Shown: in pieces, positions 44,454-53,288 of the stretch
Layout of the letters: the number at the start of each line of letters is the position of its first letter
Position numbering within the stretch: the stretch's first letter is position 1
Assembly (NCBI RefSeq): GCF_900115195.1
Contig: NZ_FOVO01000012.1
Coordinates: 21,963 to 85,962 of the forward strand
Length of the DNA: 64,000 nt
Reading direction: 5' to 3'
From: Xenorhabdus japonica
GTDB taxonomy: Bacteria > Pseudomonadota > Gammaproteobacteria > Enterobacterales > Enterobacteriaceae
Notes under the pieces: generated by a model
Told to the model about the DNA's origin: nothing
Database searches by the model: none
The model's input: only the letters and a program-made list of their open reading frames with translations
Position numbers and translations under genes: made by a program

Positions 44454-44489
44454 AAAATTAGGCGAATAATTAGGCAGATAATTAGGCAA
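44454..44489. repeat. 12-base tandem repeat across the fliK stop codon
   Basis: Three copies of a 12-base unit: AAAATTAGGCGA, ATAATTAGGCAG, ATAATTAGGCAA. The stop codon of fliK (44482-44484) lies in the third copy as read on the plus strand. This lengthens the fliK-fliL spacer. A slippage-type duplication is the simplest explanation. Confidence 0.8.
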
Positions 44490-45951
44490 AGGTATCAACA
44501 CCTCCTTGAGTCGAGGCGAGTTGTTGAGGTGTTATCCTGATAGCTGATGCATGGGAGGTCGTGTTCCCTGTTGCAACCGCTAAACCATGATCTTGGTTCT
44601 CTGCATGGGAATTGGGATTATTATTCGGATTATTGGCGTGGTTATTCGTATGGTGCTCTGATTGCCCATATCCCTGAGCATCGTTGTTGACACTACTTTG
44701 CGATAATTGAATGCCATTTTCAGCCAGCGCATGGCGTAGTCCCGGCAAAGCAGCCTCCAGAGCAACACGAACATTTTGATGGGCGGAAACAAAATGCAAT
44801 TGTGCTTGATTGTCTTCGACGCTCATGCGAATGTGCAGCGCACCCAATTCCTGAGGATGTAAACGAAGTTCTGCCTGTTGCAGACCATTGCGGTTAAAGA
44901 ACAGCACATGCTGATTGAGTTGTTGCTGCCACTCTTCGCTACCAAGATGGGCATTTAATAGAGGTGCAGTTGTGCTGCTCAATTGAAATTGTCCTATTGG
45001 ATGCTGCCCGGCTGAAAGTAGGGGAGAGGTTGCCAATAGCGCAGGTGAATCAATAGAAGCGACTTCTGCCGTAGGAGGAGCCGTCAATGCAGGTGCTGCC
45101 TGAATTGCCATCTGGAGCAGATTCGACTCTTTGTTGCTTGGAGCTGCATTTTTGAGGAGAGCATTACCAGACTCAATCTTACTATTGCTATTATTAGTCA
45201 CATTAGTAACCGCAAGTTTGGTTTGTCTGGCGAGCGGAGTCCATCCAGATTGAAGATTCGCTAAACCCTCAGCCTTATTACTCAGAGGCGTTTCCTGTTT
45301 AGCTGAAAGCTGAATGCTTTCATCTTGCTGTTCAATTTGTAGTTCAATATCAGTTAATTTGCTATCTTTGGCACTTTTGCCCAGCATAGCATTTACAGCG
45401 CTGCTTTCACCATTCTGCAACTTATTTTTTAGCAATTCATTTTTTAACAATTCATTTTCCAATGATTCATTGCCAATCAATCCATCAGTATCTTCTGGAA
45501 GAACCATAGAGTTTGTATGTGGGGCGAGAAGTCCTACAAGCTGGATCGGTATTGCTGCGCTTAATGCTTCGGCTGATAAGAGATCTTCATCTTTCAATAC
45601 CGCAAATTCAGCACTATTTTCTTGCGGTGCTGTTTCTACTTGTGATCTACTTTCAATTACCGTGTTATCTAATGCTGATGTCAATAGTGACCCGTTTTCT
45701 ACTGTTTTATCAGAGGTAAATTTCCCCTCTCTCAGGCTATTTTTGTCTGCCTGACTATTTCTATCTGCCGGAACATTCACCTGAATATCTGCCTGAACGG
45801 GGGGCTTCCGTACAGAGGCTGTTTCTGCATTAAGAAGTTGCTCAAATTGAGAAGAATGGTTACCGATCACGGAATTATTCAAAGTCGCCTGATTTTTGTC
45901 CGGGCCTTTGTCCGTGGGTTTTAAATTAGTAGGCAAAAGAGTGAGATTCAT
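44482..45951 (-). CDS. fliK: Flagellar hook-length control protein FliK
   Basis: FliK measures hook length and triggers the export switch through FlhB. The 489-residue product is long for the family (about 375-405 in E. coli and Salmonella), mostly because of a low-complexity Ser/Gln/Asn-rich N-terminal and middle part. The conserved C-terminal domain runs from about residue 335: LNQHVLFFNRNGLQQAELR, then HPQELGALHIRM and QNVRVALEAALPGLRHALAENGI. It ends in a His/Asn-rich tail. It overlaps the fliJ stop by 4 bases. A run of three near-identical 15-base units is found at about 45425-45470. Confidence 0.94.
   Translation of the reverse strand: MNLTLLPTNLKPTDKGPDKNQATLNNSVIGNHSSQFEQLLNAETASVRKPPVQADIQVNVPADRNSQADKNSLREGKFTSDKTVENGSLLTSALDNTVIESRSQVETAPQENSAEFAVLKDEDLLSAEALSAAIPIQLVGLLAPHTNSMVLPEDTDGLIGNESLENELLKNELLKNKLQNGESSAVNAMLGKSAKDSKLTDIELQIEQQDESIQLSAKQETPLSNKAEGLANLQSGWTPLARQTKLAVTNVTNNSNSKIESGNALLKNAAPSNKESNLLQMAIQAAPALTAPPTAEVASIDSPALLATSPLLSAGQHPIGQFQLSSTTAPLLNAHLGSEEWQQQLNQHVLFFNRNGLQQAELRLHPQELGALHIRMSVEDNQAQLHFVSAHQNVRVALEAALPGLRHALAENGIQLSQSSVNNDAQGYGQSEHHTNNHANNPNNNPNSHAENQDHGLAVATGNTTSHASAIRITPQQLASTQGGVDTFA
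45425..45470. repeat. 15-base near-tandem repeats inside fliK
   Basis: Three imperfect copies of TTTTTTAGCAATTCA-like units encode the E-N-E-L-L-K-N-E-L-L-K-N stretch of FliK. In-frame copy-number changes would alter FliK length without breaking the gene. Confidence 0.6.
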
Positions 45952-46394
45952 TGTTTCATTCTCCGTTGTGCACCACGTTGTGCGTACTCGTCCATTTGTT
46001 TTTGCTCCATGCGATTTTGGTGTAACTTCAAATTATGCTCTGCCCGTTGTTGCAGTGTATCGAAGGCGTTCAGGCGTTGTTGTTTTTCCTGCCATTGTGA
46101 TATAGCTTGCTCAAGACGTGTTTTCCATTGATTGAGCTGTAATTTGTGCTGTTCAATTGCTATTTCCAGCGTTTTCATAAACTGCTGATAATTTTGCCAA
46201 GTCGAGCAGGACATGCCGTTGCTGAGTGTGTCATTCAAACGGGAACGATATTCATCCTGATAATTCATTAACGCCGTGAGTTGTTGCTCCATTTGCTGGT
46301 GACTTTGCCGGATTTTTGCAAGTTGTGATGCGGCTTTTTCTGCCGCATCTTGGGCAAGTTCACGCAAAGTCACGAGAGGGGAGTGTTGTTGCAT
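45948..46394 (-). CDS. fliJ: Flagellar export protein FliJ
   Basis: FliJ is a coiled-coil stalk that connects the FliI ATPase ring to FlhA. The ATG at 46394 (MQQHSPLVTLRELAQ, preceded by GAGGA) gives 148 residues as in E. coli; the frame upstream to 46418 is not supported. Long helices rich in Gln, Lys and Glu run through it, with QMEQQLTALMNYQDEYR, WQNYQQFMKTLEIAI and a final EQKQMDEYAQRGAQRR. Downstream it overlaps the fliK start by 4 bases. It is separated from fliI by 355 bases that hold an ERIC-like element and tandem repeats. Confidence 0.94.
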   Translation of the reverse strand: MQQHSPLVTLRELAQDAAEKAASQLAKIRQSHQQMEQQLTALMNYQDEYRSRLNDTLSNGMSCSTWQNYQQFMKTLEIAIEQHKLQLNQWKTRLEQAISQWQEKQQRLNAFDTLQQRAEHNLKLHQNRMEQKQMDEYAQRGAQRRMKQ

Positions 46395-46493
46395 GTATTT
46401 CCTCGTTTTAATCACCAAACAGACATAAGCGTTACTGAATTACATCAATAGCAATGTTATATCGAAAAAAGTTATATCGGCACCGTATCGATA

Positions 46494-46665
46494 AACGTTA
46501 TACCCCTTGTCTTTCAAATTGCCTCTTTGTTGGCTGCGCTCACCCCGGTCACCGTTATTATGAACATAGATTGTTATGAGCATAGATTATCCATGCTCCC
46601 GAGGATTCGCTCCCTGACTGCCGCGACGCACCTTGAAGTCCATTTTGGATATATGCCTTTTGGCA
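46494..46665. repeat. ERIC-like palindromic repeat element
   Basis: The left half (46494-46552) reads GTTATACCCCTTGTCTTTC then GGCTGCGCTCACCCCGGTC, which is the reverse complement of the GACCGGGGTGAGCG/CAGCCAAC side of enterobacterial ERIC repeats. The right half (about 46590-46653) reads ATGCTCCCGAGGATTCGCTC, then TGACTGCCGCGACGCACCTTG and ends TTTTGGATATA, matching the GAGCGAATCCTCGGGAGCAT side. Between the halves ATGAACATAGATTGTT is followed by ATGAGCATAGATTATCC, a small tandem duplication that makes the element longer than the usual 127 bases. It lies within the fliI-fliJ gap; its hairpin would be part of the operon mRNA. Confidence 0.75.
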
Positions 46666-46711
46666 AAATATTCCTCGTCTGGCTCCCCCATAGACAAAAC
46701 ATTATGTCGGA

Positions 46712-46758
46712 CAATCACTATGTTGACCAATCACTATGTTGACCAATCACTATGTCGG
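46712..46758. repeat. 16-base tandem repeat across the fliI stop codon
   Basis: CAATCACTATGTTGAC occurs at 46712-46727 and again at 46728-46743, and a third, diverging copy (CAATCACTATGT) runs at 46744-46755. The fliI stop (46750-46752) lies in the third copy. The duplication extends the fliI-fliJ spacer. Confidence 0.85.
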
Positions 46759-48114
46759 TAATAACTGTTGAAGCTGAGAACAGGCCGGCTCGTACTCACT
46801 GCGTTCGTCAATGCTTTGTTGCAGAAATTGAGCTATATGGGGATAAAGCTGAATCGCCTTGTCAAGTAAGGGATCACTGCCTGCTGCATATGCACCAACG
46901 TTGATCAAATCTCGGTTGCGCTGATAACTGGAAAGCAACTGTTTGAAATGTTGTACCCGCCGATAATGGTTATTGTCGATCAGCGCAGTCATGGCACGAC
47001 TGATGGAGGCTTCGATATCAATCGCAGGATAATGACCTGATTCCGCCAGTGAACGTGATAACACAATATGACCATCCAAGATGGCACGTGCAGAATCGGC
47101 AATCGGATCTTGCTGGTCATCACCTTCTGTCAGCACGGTATAAAATGCAGTAATGGAACCGCCATCACTGACACCATTACCCGCTCTTTCCACCAACGCA
47201 GGCAACTTAGCAAATACAGAAGGGGGATAACCTTTAGTTGCTGGGGGTTCACCGATAGCCAGTGCAATTTCACGCTGCGCCATGCTGTAACGGGTCAGGG
47301 AATCCATGATCAGCAGAACATGTTTACCCCGATCACGAAAATCTTCAGCGATGCGGGTCGCATAAGAGGCTCCTTGCATTCTCAGCAACGGTGAAATATC
47401 GGCAGGAGCGGCGACGACGACAGAGCGTGATAATCCTTCTGTGCCCAAAATGTTTTCGATGAAGTCTTTAACTTCACGACCACGTTCACCAATCAATCCC
47501 ACAACGATCACATCTGCTTGGGTATAACGCGCCATCATGCCAAGCAGCACACTTTTACCGACCCCTGAGCCAGCAAATAATCCCATGCGTTGTCCACGCC
47601 CCACGGTCAGCAGGGCATTAATGGCACGAACGCCAACATCCAGCACACTGCTGATGGGCGTTCTTTGCAGAGGATTGAGTGGGGTTGTCGTCAGGGAGGC
47701 GCGATAGCTGGTATCAGGGGCAGGTAAACCATCAAGAGGGCGACCTACACCATCAAGAACTCTGCCGAGCAATTCTGGCCCGAGAGGTAAGCGACGTCCG
47801 CTCCCCGTATCTTCACCATAAGAACGGGCATAGACGCGGGCACCCGGCACAATGCCTTCCAGTTCTTCCAGTGGCATTAACAACAGTTTTTCGCAGTTGA
47901 AGCCGACGACTTCGCTTTCAACTTCTTCAATGGTACTGCCATTTTGACGCTCGATCAGACAGGTGGCACCGAGGGGCATATGCAAGCCAGTGGCTTCTAG
48001 TACCAATCCTGTGGCGCGGGTCAGGCGTCCATAGCGGCGTACTTTTGGTGTTTTTTCCAGGCGCTTTTCTAATGAATCCAATGTTGCCAGCCAGCGCCCA
48101 AGTCTTGCCGTCAT
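46750..48114 (-). CDS. fliI: Flagellum-specific ATPase FliI
   Basis: FliI is the F1-beta-like ATPase of the export apparatus. I chose the ATG at 48114 ([16 protein letters not shown]), coupled to the fliH stop by one base (TGATG), giving 454 residues; the frame upstream adds 10 residues that overlap fliH. Walker [12 protein letters not shown] lies near residue 180, followed by [13 protein letters not shown], the Walker B region [17 protein letters not shown] and [19 protein letters not shown]. The C-terminus (QLQQLLPT) ends inside a tandem repeat. Confidence 0.98.
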   Translation of the reverse strand: MTARLGRWLATLDSLEKRLEKTPKVRRYGRLTRATGLVLEATGLHMPLGATCLIERQNGSTIEEVESEVVGFNCEKLLLMPLEELEGIVPGARVYARSYGEDTGSGRRLPLGPELLGRVLDGVGRPLDGLPAPDTSYRASLTTTPLNPLQRTPISSVLDVGVRAINALLTVGRGQRMGLFAGSGVGKSVLLGMMARYTQADVIVVGLIGERGREVKDFIENILGTEGLSRSVVVAAPADISPLLRMQGASYATRIAEDFRDRGKHVLLIMDSLTRYSMAQREIALAIGEPPATKGYPPSVFAKLPALVERAGNGVSDGGSITAFYTVLTEGDDQQDPIADSARAILDGHIVLSRSLAESGHYPAIDIEASISRAMTALIDNNHYRRVQHFKQLLSSYQRNRDLINVGAYAAGSDPLLDKAIQLYPHIAQFLQQSIDERSEYEPACSQLQQLLPT

Positions 48115-48818
48115 CACAATTCTCCCGGTGCTGCCAGACGGCACATTTCATGCCAGCGAGTCGCTAAACTGGCATCCATATCTCCCTCATCGGCACTGAT
48201 TTTACAACCGCCCGGATGCAGTTTGTTATCGGCAATCAAGCGCCAGCCGTGCAGTGCCAGAAGTTCCCCCAGTTGCTGTTCAACCAGAGGAATGTTTTGT
48301 GGATGGACACGTAATTGTGGTTTCCCGCTGAACATAGGTTCTTGCTGGATAAATTCGCGGATCTGATTCAGCAGGGCAGTGCCATCACATACAGCGGGCT
48401 GCCCCAGAATATGGTGAGCAGCGGTTAATGAAAGCTGCATCAGGCGAGAAGCAATAACAGTATCCAATCCATCCATTGAATGGCTAAAATCCGCTAGCAA
48501 TGCTTTCCACTGTTCGATAACAACTTGCTGTTGTTGTTGAGCTTCCCGCAAACCTTGTTCCAGTCCTGCCTGTCGGCCTTCCTGAACCCCTTGTTCATAA
48601 CCCTGCGCCTGTCCTTCTATAAAGCCCTGCGCATGACCAGCTTGACGAGCTTGTTCTTTCAGCTCGTCCAGTATTCTTGCTTGTTCAAACAGCCGATCCT
48701 GTTCGCTTGGCTCCTGTTCCTCATCTGTGGGTTCCAGTTTTGCCCGCAGCGTTTCCCACTGAGTCAGTTCGCCCGGCTGCCACGGCCGCCAGTTTCCATT
48801 ATTTGACTTATCAGACAT
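48114..48818 (-). CDS. fliH: Flagellar export ATPase regulator FliH
   Basis: FliH dimerises, holds FliI inactive in the cytoplasm and anchors it to FliN. The ATG at 48818 ([18 protein letters not shown]) overlaps the fliG end by 8 bases and gives 234 residues. A glycine-repeat helix ([23 protein letters not shown]-x-x-x-G pattern near residues 68-95) and the C-terminal [18 protein letters not shown] domain with [19 protein letters not shown] are both typical. The start further upstream at 48836 is rejected. Confidence 0.96.
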   Translation of the reverse strand: MSDKSNNGNWRPWQPGELTQWETLRAKLEPTDEEQEPSEQDRLFEQARILDELKEQARQAGHAQGFIEGQAQGYEQGVQEGRQAGLEQGLREAQQQQQVVIEQWKALLADFSHSMDGLDTVIASRLMQLSLTAAHHILGQPAVCDGTALLNQIREFIQQEPMFSGKPQLRVHPQNIPLVEQQLGELLALHGWRLIADNKLHPGGCKISADEGDMDASLATRWHEMCRLAAPGEL

Positions 48819-49803
48819 AGGTATCGTCACCACCATTCAGGAGCATTTCGCCATTTTCTGCCAGACGACGAACAACAAGCAGAATGGCTTTCTGTTCAGC
48901 TTCCACTTGGGACATACGTACAGGGCCACGAGTTGCCAAATCATCACGCATGATTTCAGCAGCACGTTGTGACATATTGTTGAGGAAATGATCGCGTAAT
49001 GCTTGATCGCAACCTTTCAATGCCACCAGCAAGGAGTCGGTTGTAATTTCCTGCAACAGGCGCTGGATACTGCGATCGTCCACGCCAATAAGATTTTCGA
49101 ACAGGAACATTTCATCAATGATTCTCTGTGCCAGTTCACCATCGTAGGTACGAACCGCATCAATGACACTTTCTTCCTGTTGGCTTTTCATCAAGTTGAT
49201 GATTTCTGCCGCAGTACGAATACCACCCATTTTGCTGCGTTTCAGGTTTTGTCCGTCCAGCAGGTTGTTCAGCACTTCTGTCAATTCCGCCAGAGCGGAT
49301 GGCTGTACACCGCCAAAAGTGGCGATACGCAGCATTACATCATTACGTAGACGATCATCCAACAGGGCAAGAATATCGGCTGCCTGACCACGGCTCAGAT
49401 GAACCAGAATGGTAGCAATGATCTGCGGATGTTCATCGCGGATCATATCGGTCGCCATCTGCGGCTCCATAAAGTTGAGGGTTTCGATGCCCGTTGTGGT
49501 ATCACGGGATTCAATAATATCCTCAAGCAAGCTGGAAGCTCGTTCTTCACCTAATGCTTTGATCAGTACGCTGCGCAGATAGTCGTTGGCGTTGATGCTA
49601 AGGGCAGTATACTGCCCCGCATCTTCTTCAAACTCTGCCAGTACTCCAACCAGTTGCTGATTGGAGACTTGTTTCATCCCCGACATTACAATACTCAGTT
49701 GTTGTACTTCCCGGGAATTCAGGTGCTTGAACACCTCGGCCGCCTGATCTTCTCCCAGGGTCATTAACATGACGGCACTTCTTTCTGTTCCGCTCAGGCT
49801 CAT
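48811..49803 (-). CDS. fliG: Flagellar motor switch protein FliG
   Basis: FliG is the rotor protein that meets the stator MotA. The 330 residues contain the conserved N-terminal part ([21 protein letters not shown]), the EHPQ motif ([15 protein letters not shown]), and the C-terminal charged helix with [22 protein letters not shown] and [21 protein letters not shown], where torque-generating residues lie. It overlaps fliF by 4 bases. Normal in all respects. Confidence 0.98.
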   Translation of the reverse strand: MSLSGTERSAVMLMTLGEDQAAEVFKHLNSREVQQLSIVMSGMKQVSNQQLVGVLAEFEEDAGQYTALSINANDYLRSVLIKALGEERASSLLEDIIESRDTTTGIETLNFMEPQMATDMIRDEHPQIIATILVHLSRGQAADILALLDDRLRNDVMLRIATFGGVQPSALAELTEVLNNLLDGQNLKRSKMGGIRTAAEIINLMKSQQEESVIDAVRTYDGELAQRIIDEMFLFENLIGVDDRSIQRLLQEITTDSLLVALKGCDQALRDHFLNNMSQRAAEIMRDDLATRGPVRMSQVEAEQKAILLVVRRLAENGEMLLNGGDDTYV

Positions 49804-51509
49804 TGTTCGTTACTCATCCATTGACGGATCACCAGCGCGACGACGCGAGGATCTTTTTCTGCAAGTTCACGGATACGCTGGCTTTGAAGCTCAGCATTGA
49901 CACGTTGGCGAGACCGTTGACGGTGCATTTTTTCGTCCATTTCAGCATTGACTTCTGTTTGTGGCTTATGCTGTTTTCTCTGTGCTTCCATTGCGGCTTT
50001 TTCCACAGCCCGTTTTTTGGCGATTTGTGGCATGATCATTTTGCGCCACAGTAACCATGCGACTAGAGCTAACAGTAACCAACGGCCTGCTTCCAACAGT
50101 TTTTCCAGTAGGACAGGGTGCTGCCAGAATGGCAGAGGTTCAAATGTTTCGGCTGTGTCATTGAATGGTGTGTTAACCACATTCAGACTATCGCCGCGGT
50201 TAGTAGAGAAGCCTATAGCTTCACGGGTCAGAGCCTCGATCTGTGAAAGCTGTTCTGGTGTCAGCGCTTGTGTTTCAGGGCCATTTTTCCCCTGAACAGA
50301 GGCATAGTTAACTACGACTGCAACCGAAAGACGCTCCACTGCGCCAGCCTGTAATTGAGTATGACGAATGGTGCGATCCACTTCATAGTTGATGCGTTCG
50401 TCATAACGGTTATTGCGGTTGTTACTTACCATGCGCTCGTAACTATTGTTACTGTTAGCGTTATTGCGCTGCTGGCCAGATTTTTCGTCACTGTTATCTT
50501 TGGCATTTGCATTCGGTTTTTCAATCGGGGCTCTTAGTGAAGCACTTGGCTGATTCGACAAAGCACCCGGCACACCGCCCACCAATGGTCCGCCGCTTTG
50601 CTCGCTGGAACTGCTCTGTTTGGAGCGAATAGAAGCCTTATTTGGTGGCTGATTCGGTTTATACTCTTCCGCTGTTTCTTCGCGGCGAGAGAAATCAATT
50701 TGAGCTGTTACCTGCGCATGGACATTGCCACGACCAACCACAGGCGCCAGAATGGTTTCAATGCGGTGTTGAAAACGATTTTCCACTTCTTGCGTATATT
50801 TCAACTGGGTTGTATTTAAATCGCGGCCAGTGGCATCGCTCTGCGTTAGCAAACGTCCTGATTGATCCACAATCGTGACATTACTTGCTGGCAGGCCGGC
50901 AACACTACTTGAAACCATATGCACGATGGCGTTGATTTGTCCTTCGTCCAGCACACGGCCTTGCAGTAATCCCACAGTCACTGAAGCTGATGGCGATTTT
51001 TGTTCACGAACAAACAGAGAAGGCTTAGGCAAAGCCAGATGAACCCGGGCACTCTGAACTGGGCCAAGTGATTCCACGGTACGAGCCAACTCACCTTCCA
51101 GCGCGCGTTGGTAATTTACCTGCTCACTGAACTGGCTGATACCGAATTTCTCTTTATCCAATAGTTCGAAACCCGCAGCTCCTCCTTTAGGCAGTCCTTG
51201 CTGAGCCAGTTTCAGGCGAGTCTCATGTACCTTCTCGGTAGGTATCATGAGTGCAGATCCGTTTTCGGAAAAACGATAAGGGACGTTCATTTGAGTTAAT
51301 TGCGTAACGATTTCGCCGCCATCCTTATCACTCAGATTGCTGTAAAGCACCCGATAGTCGGGGCTGCGCAACCAGAGAAAAAGAGCGACGACGATAGTGA
51401 TGGCAGCAGAGCCAGCAACTAATAGCGGAACTTTTGGATCAGCTTTTATCCTGCTGATAATAGCGTTGAAACCTTTTTGGTTTTCAGCGCCGGTTGTTGC
51501 TGCACTCAT
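49800..51509 (-). CDS. fliF: Flagellar MS-ring protein FliF
   Basis: FliF forms the MS ring, the first structure assembled. The 569-residue protein has two membrane segments ([21 protein letters not shown] near residue 27 and [18 protein letters not shown] near residue 470), the ring-building motifs [17 protein letters not shown] and [16 protein letters not shown], and a C-terminal cytoplasmic tail ([17 protein letters not shown]) that binds FliG. A long Asn/Ser-rich linker at about residues 300-365 is the variable region. It is the first gene of the long minus-strand operon and is divergent from fliE. Confidence 0.98.
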   Translation of the reverse strand: MSAATTGAENQKGFNAIISRIKADPKVPLLVAGSAAITIVVALFLWLRSPDYRVLYSNLSDKDGGEIVTQLTQMNVPYRFSENGSALMIPTEKVHETRLKLAQQGLPKGGAAGFELLDKEKFGISQFSEQVNYQRALEGELARTVESLGPVQSARVHLALPKPSLFVREQKSPSASVTVGLLQGRVLDEGQINAIVHMVSSSVAGLPASNVTIVDQSGRLLTQSDATGRDLNTTQLKYTQEVENRFQHRIETILAPVVGRGNVHAQVTAQIDFSRREETAEEYKPNQPPNKASIRSKQSSSSEQSGGPLVGGVPGALSNQPSASLRAPIEKPNANAKDNSDEKSGQQRNNANSNNSYERMVSNNRNNRYDERINYEVDRTIRHTQLQAGAVERLSVAVVVNYASVQGKNGPETQALTPEQLSQIEALTREAIGFSTNRGDSLNVVNTPFNDTAETFEPLPFWQHPVLLEKLLEAGRWLLLALVAWLLWRKMIMPQIAKKRAVEKAAMEAQRKQHKPQTEVNAEMDEKMHRQRSRQRVNAELQSQRIRELAEKDPRVVALVIRQWMSNEQ

Positions 51510-51792
51510 AGACGATCCTTGCCTTGCTGGTCAACATGAATACTAAAAGCGTGGCGTAACAAAACAGACTCCCCATACGCAAGCGAAAAGATTCTTCCTA
51601 TTATTAATTCCATCATTATTCGCTGTTCACACCTCTTTTAATGGCACAATAAGCTTCGAATTTTTACTTTAATTACCCGCTTTAGTTTGGAAGGGCTGTG
51701 CTACGGTGGCAGCGTGGAAAACTGCCAACCAGCCCACGGCTAATATGGCACTTAATCACGTAATCAATAGGGTGATTTAACGCGAGGTTTTT
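51510..51792. promoter_or_regulatory. fliF / fliE divergent control region
   Basis: This 283-base region must hold the class 2 promoters of fliF and fliE (FlhDC-dependent in the enteric model). I can see no confident FlhDC box or sigma-28 element by eye. Confidence 0.5.
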
Positions 51793-52104
51793 ATGTCAAT
51801 TCAGGCAATTGAAGGTGTACTGCAACAGATGCAGGCTCAGGCATTACAAGCAGCAAATATTGCCAAACCTATTTCAGTACAGGGTGGTTTTGCCAGCCAA
51901 CTCACTGCCGCAGTAGGAAAAATGAACGAAACACGCTTGAGCGCAGAGAAGAAGACACAAGATTTCACACTGGGAGTTCAGGGTGTGGAGCTAAATGATG
52001 TAATGGTGAATATGCAAAAAGCGAGTATTTCTCTGCAAATGGGTATTCAGGTGAGAAATAAGCTGGTTAGTGCGTATCACGAAGTTATGAATATGCAGGT
52101 TTAA
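51793..52104 (+). CDS. fliE: Flagellar MS-ring/rod junction protein FliE
   Basis: FliE connects the MS ring to the rod. The 103 residues match the family: MSIQAIEGVLQQMQAQALQA at the start, then FASQLTAAVGKMNETRLSAEKK and the C-terminal GVELNDVMVNMQKASISLQM, ending RNKLVSAYHEVMNMQV. It is a single-gene unit, transcribed away from fliF, and followed by hairpins. Confidence 0.97.
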   Translation: MSIQAIEGVLQQMQAQALQAANIAKPISVQGGFASQLTAAVGKMNETRLSAEKKTQDFTLGVQGVELNDVMVNMQKASISLQMGIQVRNKLVSAYHEVMNMQV

Positions 52105-52190
52105 TTAGCGAACATAATTAGTGTTCATAGCAGAGTTCTCTTCTATTTTATTATGCAGAGCATTAATTTCTCATTTTTAAATTTTATCTG

Positions 52191-52238
52191 AAAGCATCTT
52201 GCAAGAGTAGAAATACATTGTTTGAGATGCTTTTTTAT
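52191..52238 (+). terminator. Terminator of fliE
   Basis: AAAGCATCT (52191-52199) pairs with AGATGCTTT (52225-52233), with a 25-base loop and a T-run. A second hairpin (ATAAAATCTTTG at 52256-52267 with CAAAGATTTTAT at 52281-52292) follows. The whole 387-base spacer from fliE to fliT (52105-52491) has no ORF and is AT-rich; a weak hairpin at 52435-52459 may end the fliDST transcript from the other side. Confidence 0.6.
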
Positions 52239-52491
52239 TTGTTGCATTATTTTCCATAAAATCTTTGGCTGAGTCAGTAGCAAAGATTTTATGTCCAATT
52301 GTTTTAATTCTCTGTAAAAGATTATATGTAAGTTATCTTGATTGTTTGCAAAAGATAAATAAAATAAAGTGCCGAATTAGATCAATCAAAAAAACGATGG
52401 TGACGAATTGACACCACCTAAAATGAAACAAATGAATGACACTATTAATCAGTGTTATTCTTAAATAGAATCACTGGAACCGTTGTTATAT

Positions 52492-52866
52492 TTATTTTGA
52501 TTCTGTTGTAGTCAACTCCATTTCATAGTTGCTAACAGGGAACTGCCCGTATGTATCATGTAAGAGTTGTTTACAGCTTTCCTGTTTAATCAGGTCGCTG
52601 AGTTCATTTAACCTTTTTTGCAACAATTTCTTAGTTTCTTTTTCATTATCCAAGACAGTTTGCAAAATTTTGGTCAATTGCTGCTGTAATGAAAATGGTA
52701 TGTCTGAGTTTTTTGATATTAAAGTAATCACTTCTACGGCCTTCAGATAAGTGATTTCCATCTCAACAAGTTCATCCCATTGTTCATTTCTGGCTAAATC
52801 AATCATTTGCTTACTTAAACTAAGGATCCGCTGGTAAGCTGACAAAAGATCCATATCATTTTTCAT
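52492..52866 (-). CDS. fliT: Flagellar export chaperone FliT
   Basis: FliT is the chaperone of the filament cap FliD and also an anti-FlhDC factor in enterics. The start is the ATG at 52866 (MKNDMDLLSAYQRIL), overlapping the fliS stop by one base (TAATG) and giving 124 residues as usual; the frame upstream to 52914 overlaps fliS. The product is alpha-helical and charged (ILSLSKQMIDLARNEQWDELVEMEI is typical). Order fliD-fliS-fliT is canonical. Confidence 0.93.
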   Translation of the reverse strand: MKNDMDLLSAYQRILSLSKQMIDLARNEQWDELVEMEITYLKAVEVITLISKNSDIPFSLQQQLTKILQTVLDNEKETKKLLQKRLNELSDLIKQESCKQLLHDTYGQFPVSNYEMELTTTESK

Positions 52867-53276
52867 TAAACAATGTCCTGACTGGCGTTGTAATGAGGAC
52901 CTATTTGCCGCCAAGAATCTGAAATCTCGGTAAGTAAATCAATTACTTCGGTAATGGCCTTCTCATCATTGCGTAAATTGGCATGGAGTAAACGGCGACC
53001 TATATAATCATATAAATCAAAAAGATTCTGAGCAATCTCGCCGCCTTTCTCGAAATCTAACCCCTCTTTGAGACCATTATCAATGATATTGATCGCCTTT
53101 GAAATAGCTAAACCTTTCTCTGGGATATTACCCTGTTGCATCAGAATAATTGCACGACGTAGGGCGCTGAGCGCCCCATTGAACAATATCTGAATCAACT
53201 GATAGGGAGAGGCATTCATAATTTCGCTCTCAAGATCTACCTGAGTATATAATTGACTTGCCGAACGTTGATACAT
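52866..53276 (-). CDS. fliS: Flagellin export chaperone FliS
   Basis: FliS binds the C-terminal disordered region of FliC and brings it to the export gate. The 136-residue product begins MYQRSASQLYTQVDLESEIM and has the FliS motifs NASPYQLIQILFNGALSALRRA, GNIPEKGLAISKAINIIDNGL and LYDYIGRRLLHANLRND. It lies 12 bases after fliD and overlaps fliT by one base. Confidence 0.97.
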   Translation of the reverse strand: MYQRSASQLYTQVDLESEIMNASPYQLIQILFNGALSALRRAIILMQQGNIPEKGLAISKAINIIDNGLKEGLDFEKGGEIAQNLFDLYDYIGRRLLHANLRNDEKAITEVIDLLTEISDSWRQIGPHYNASQDIV

Positions 53277-53288
53277 TAGTGTCCTTTT

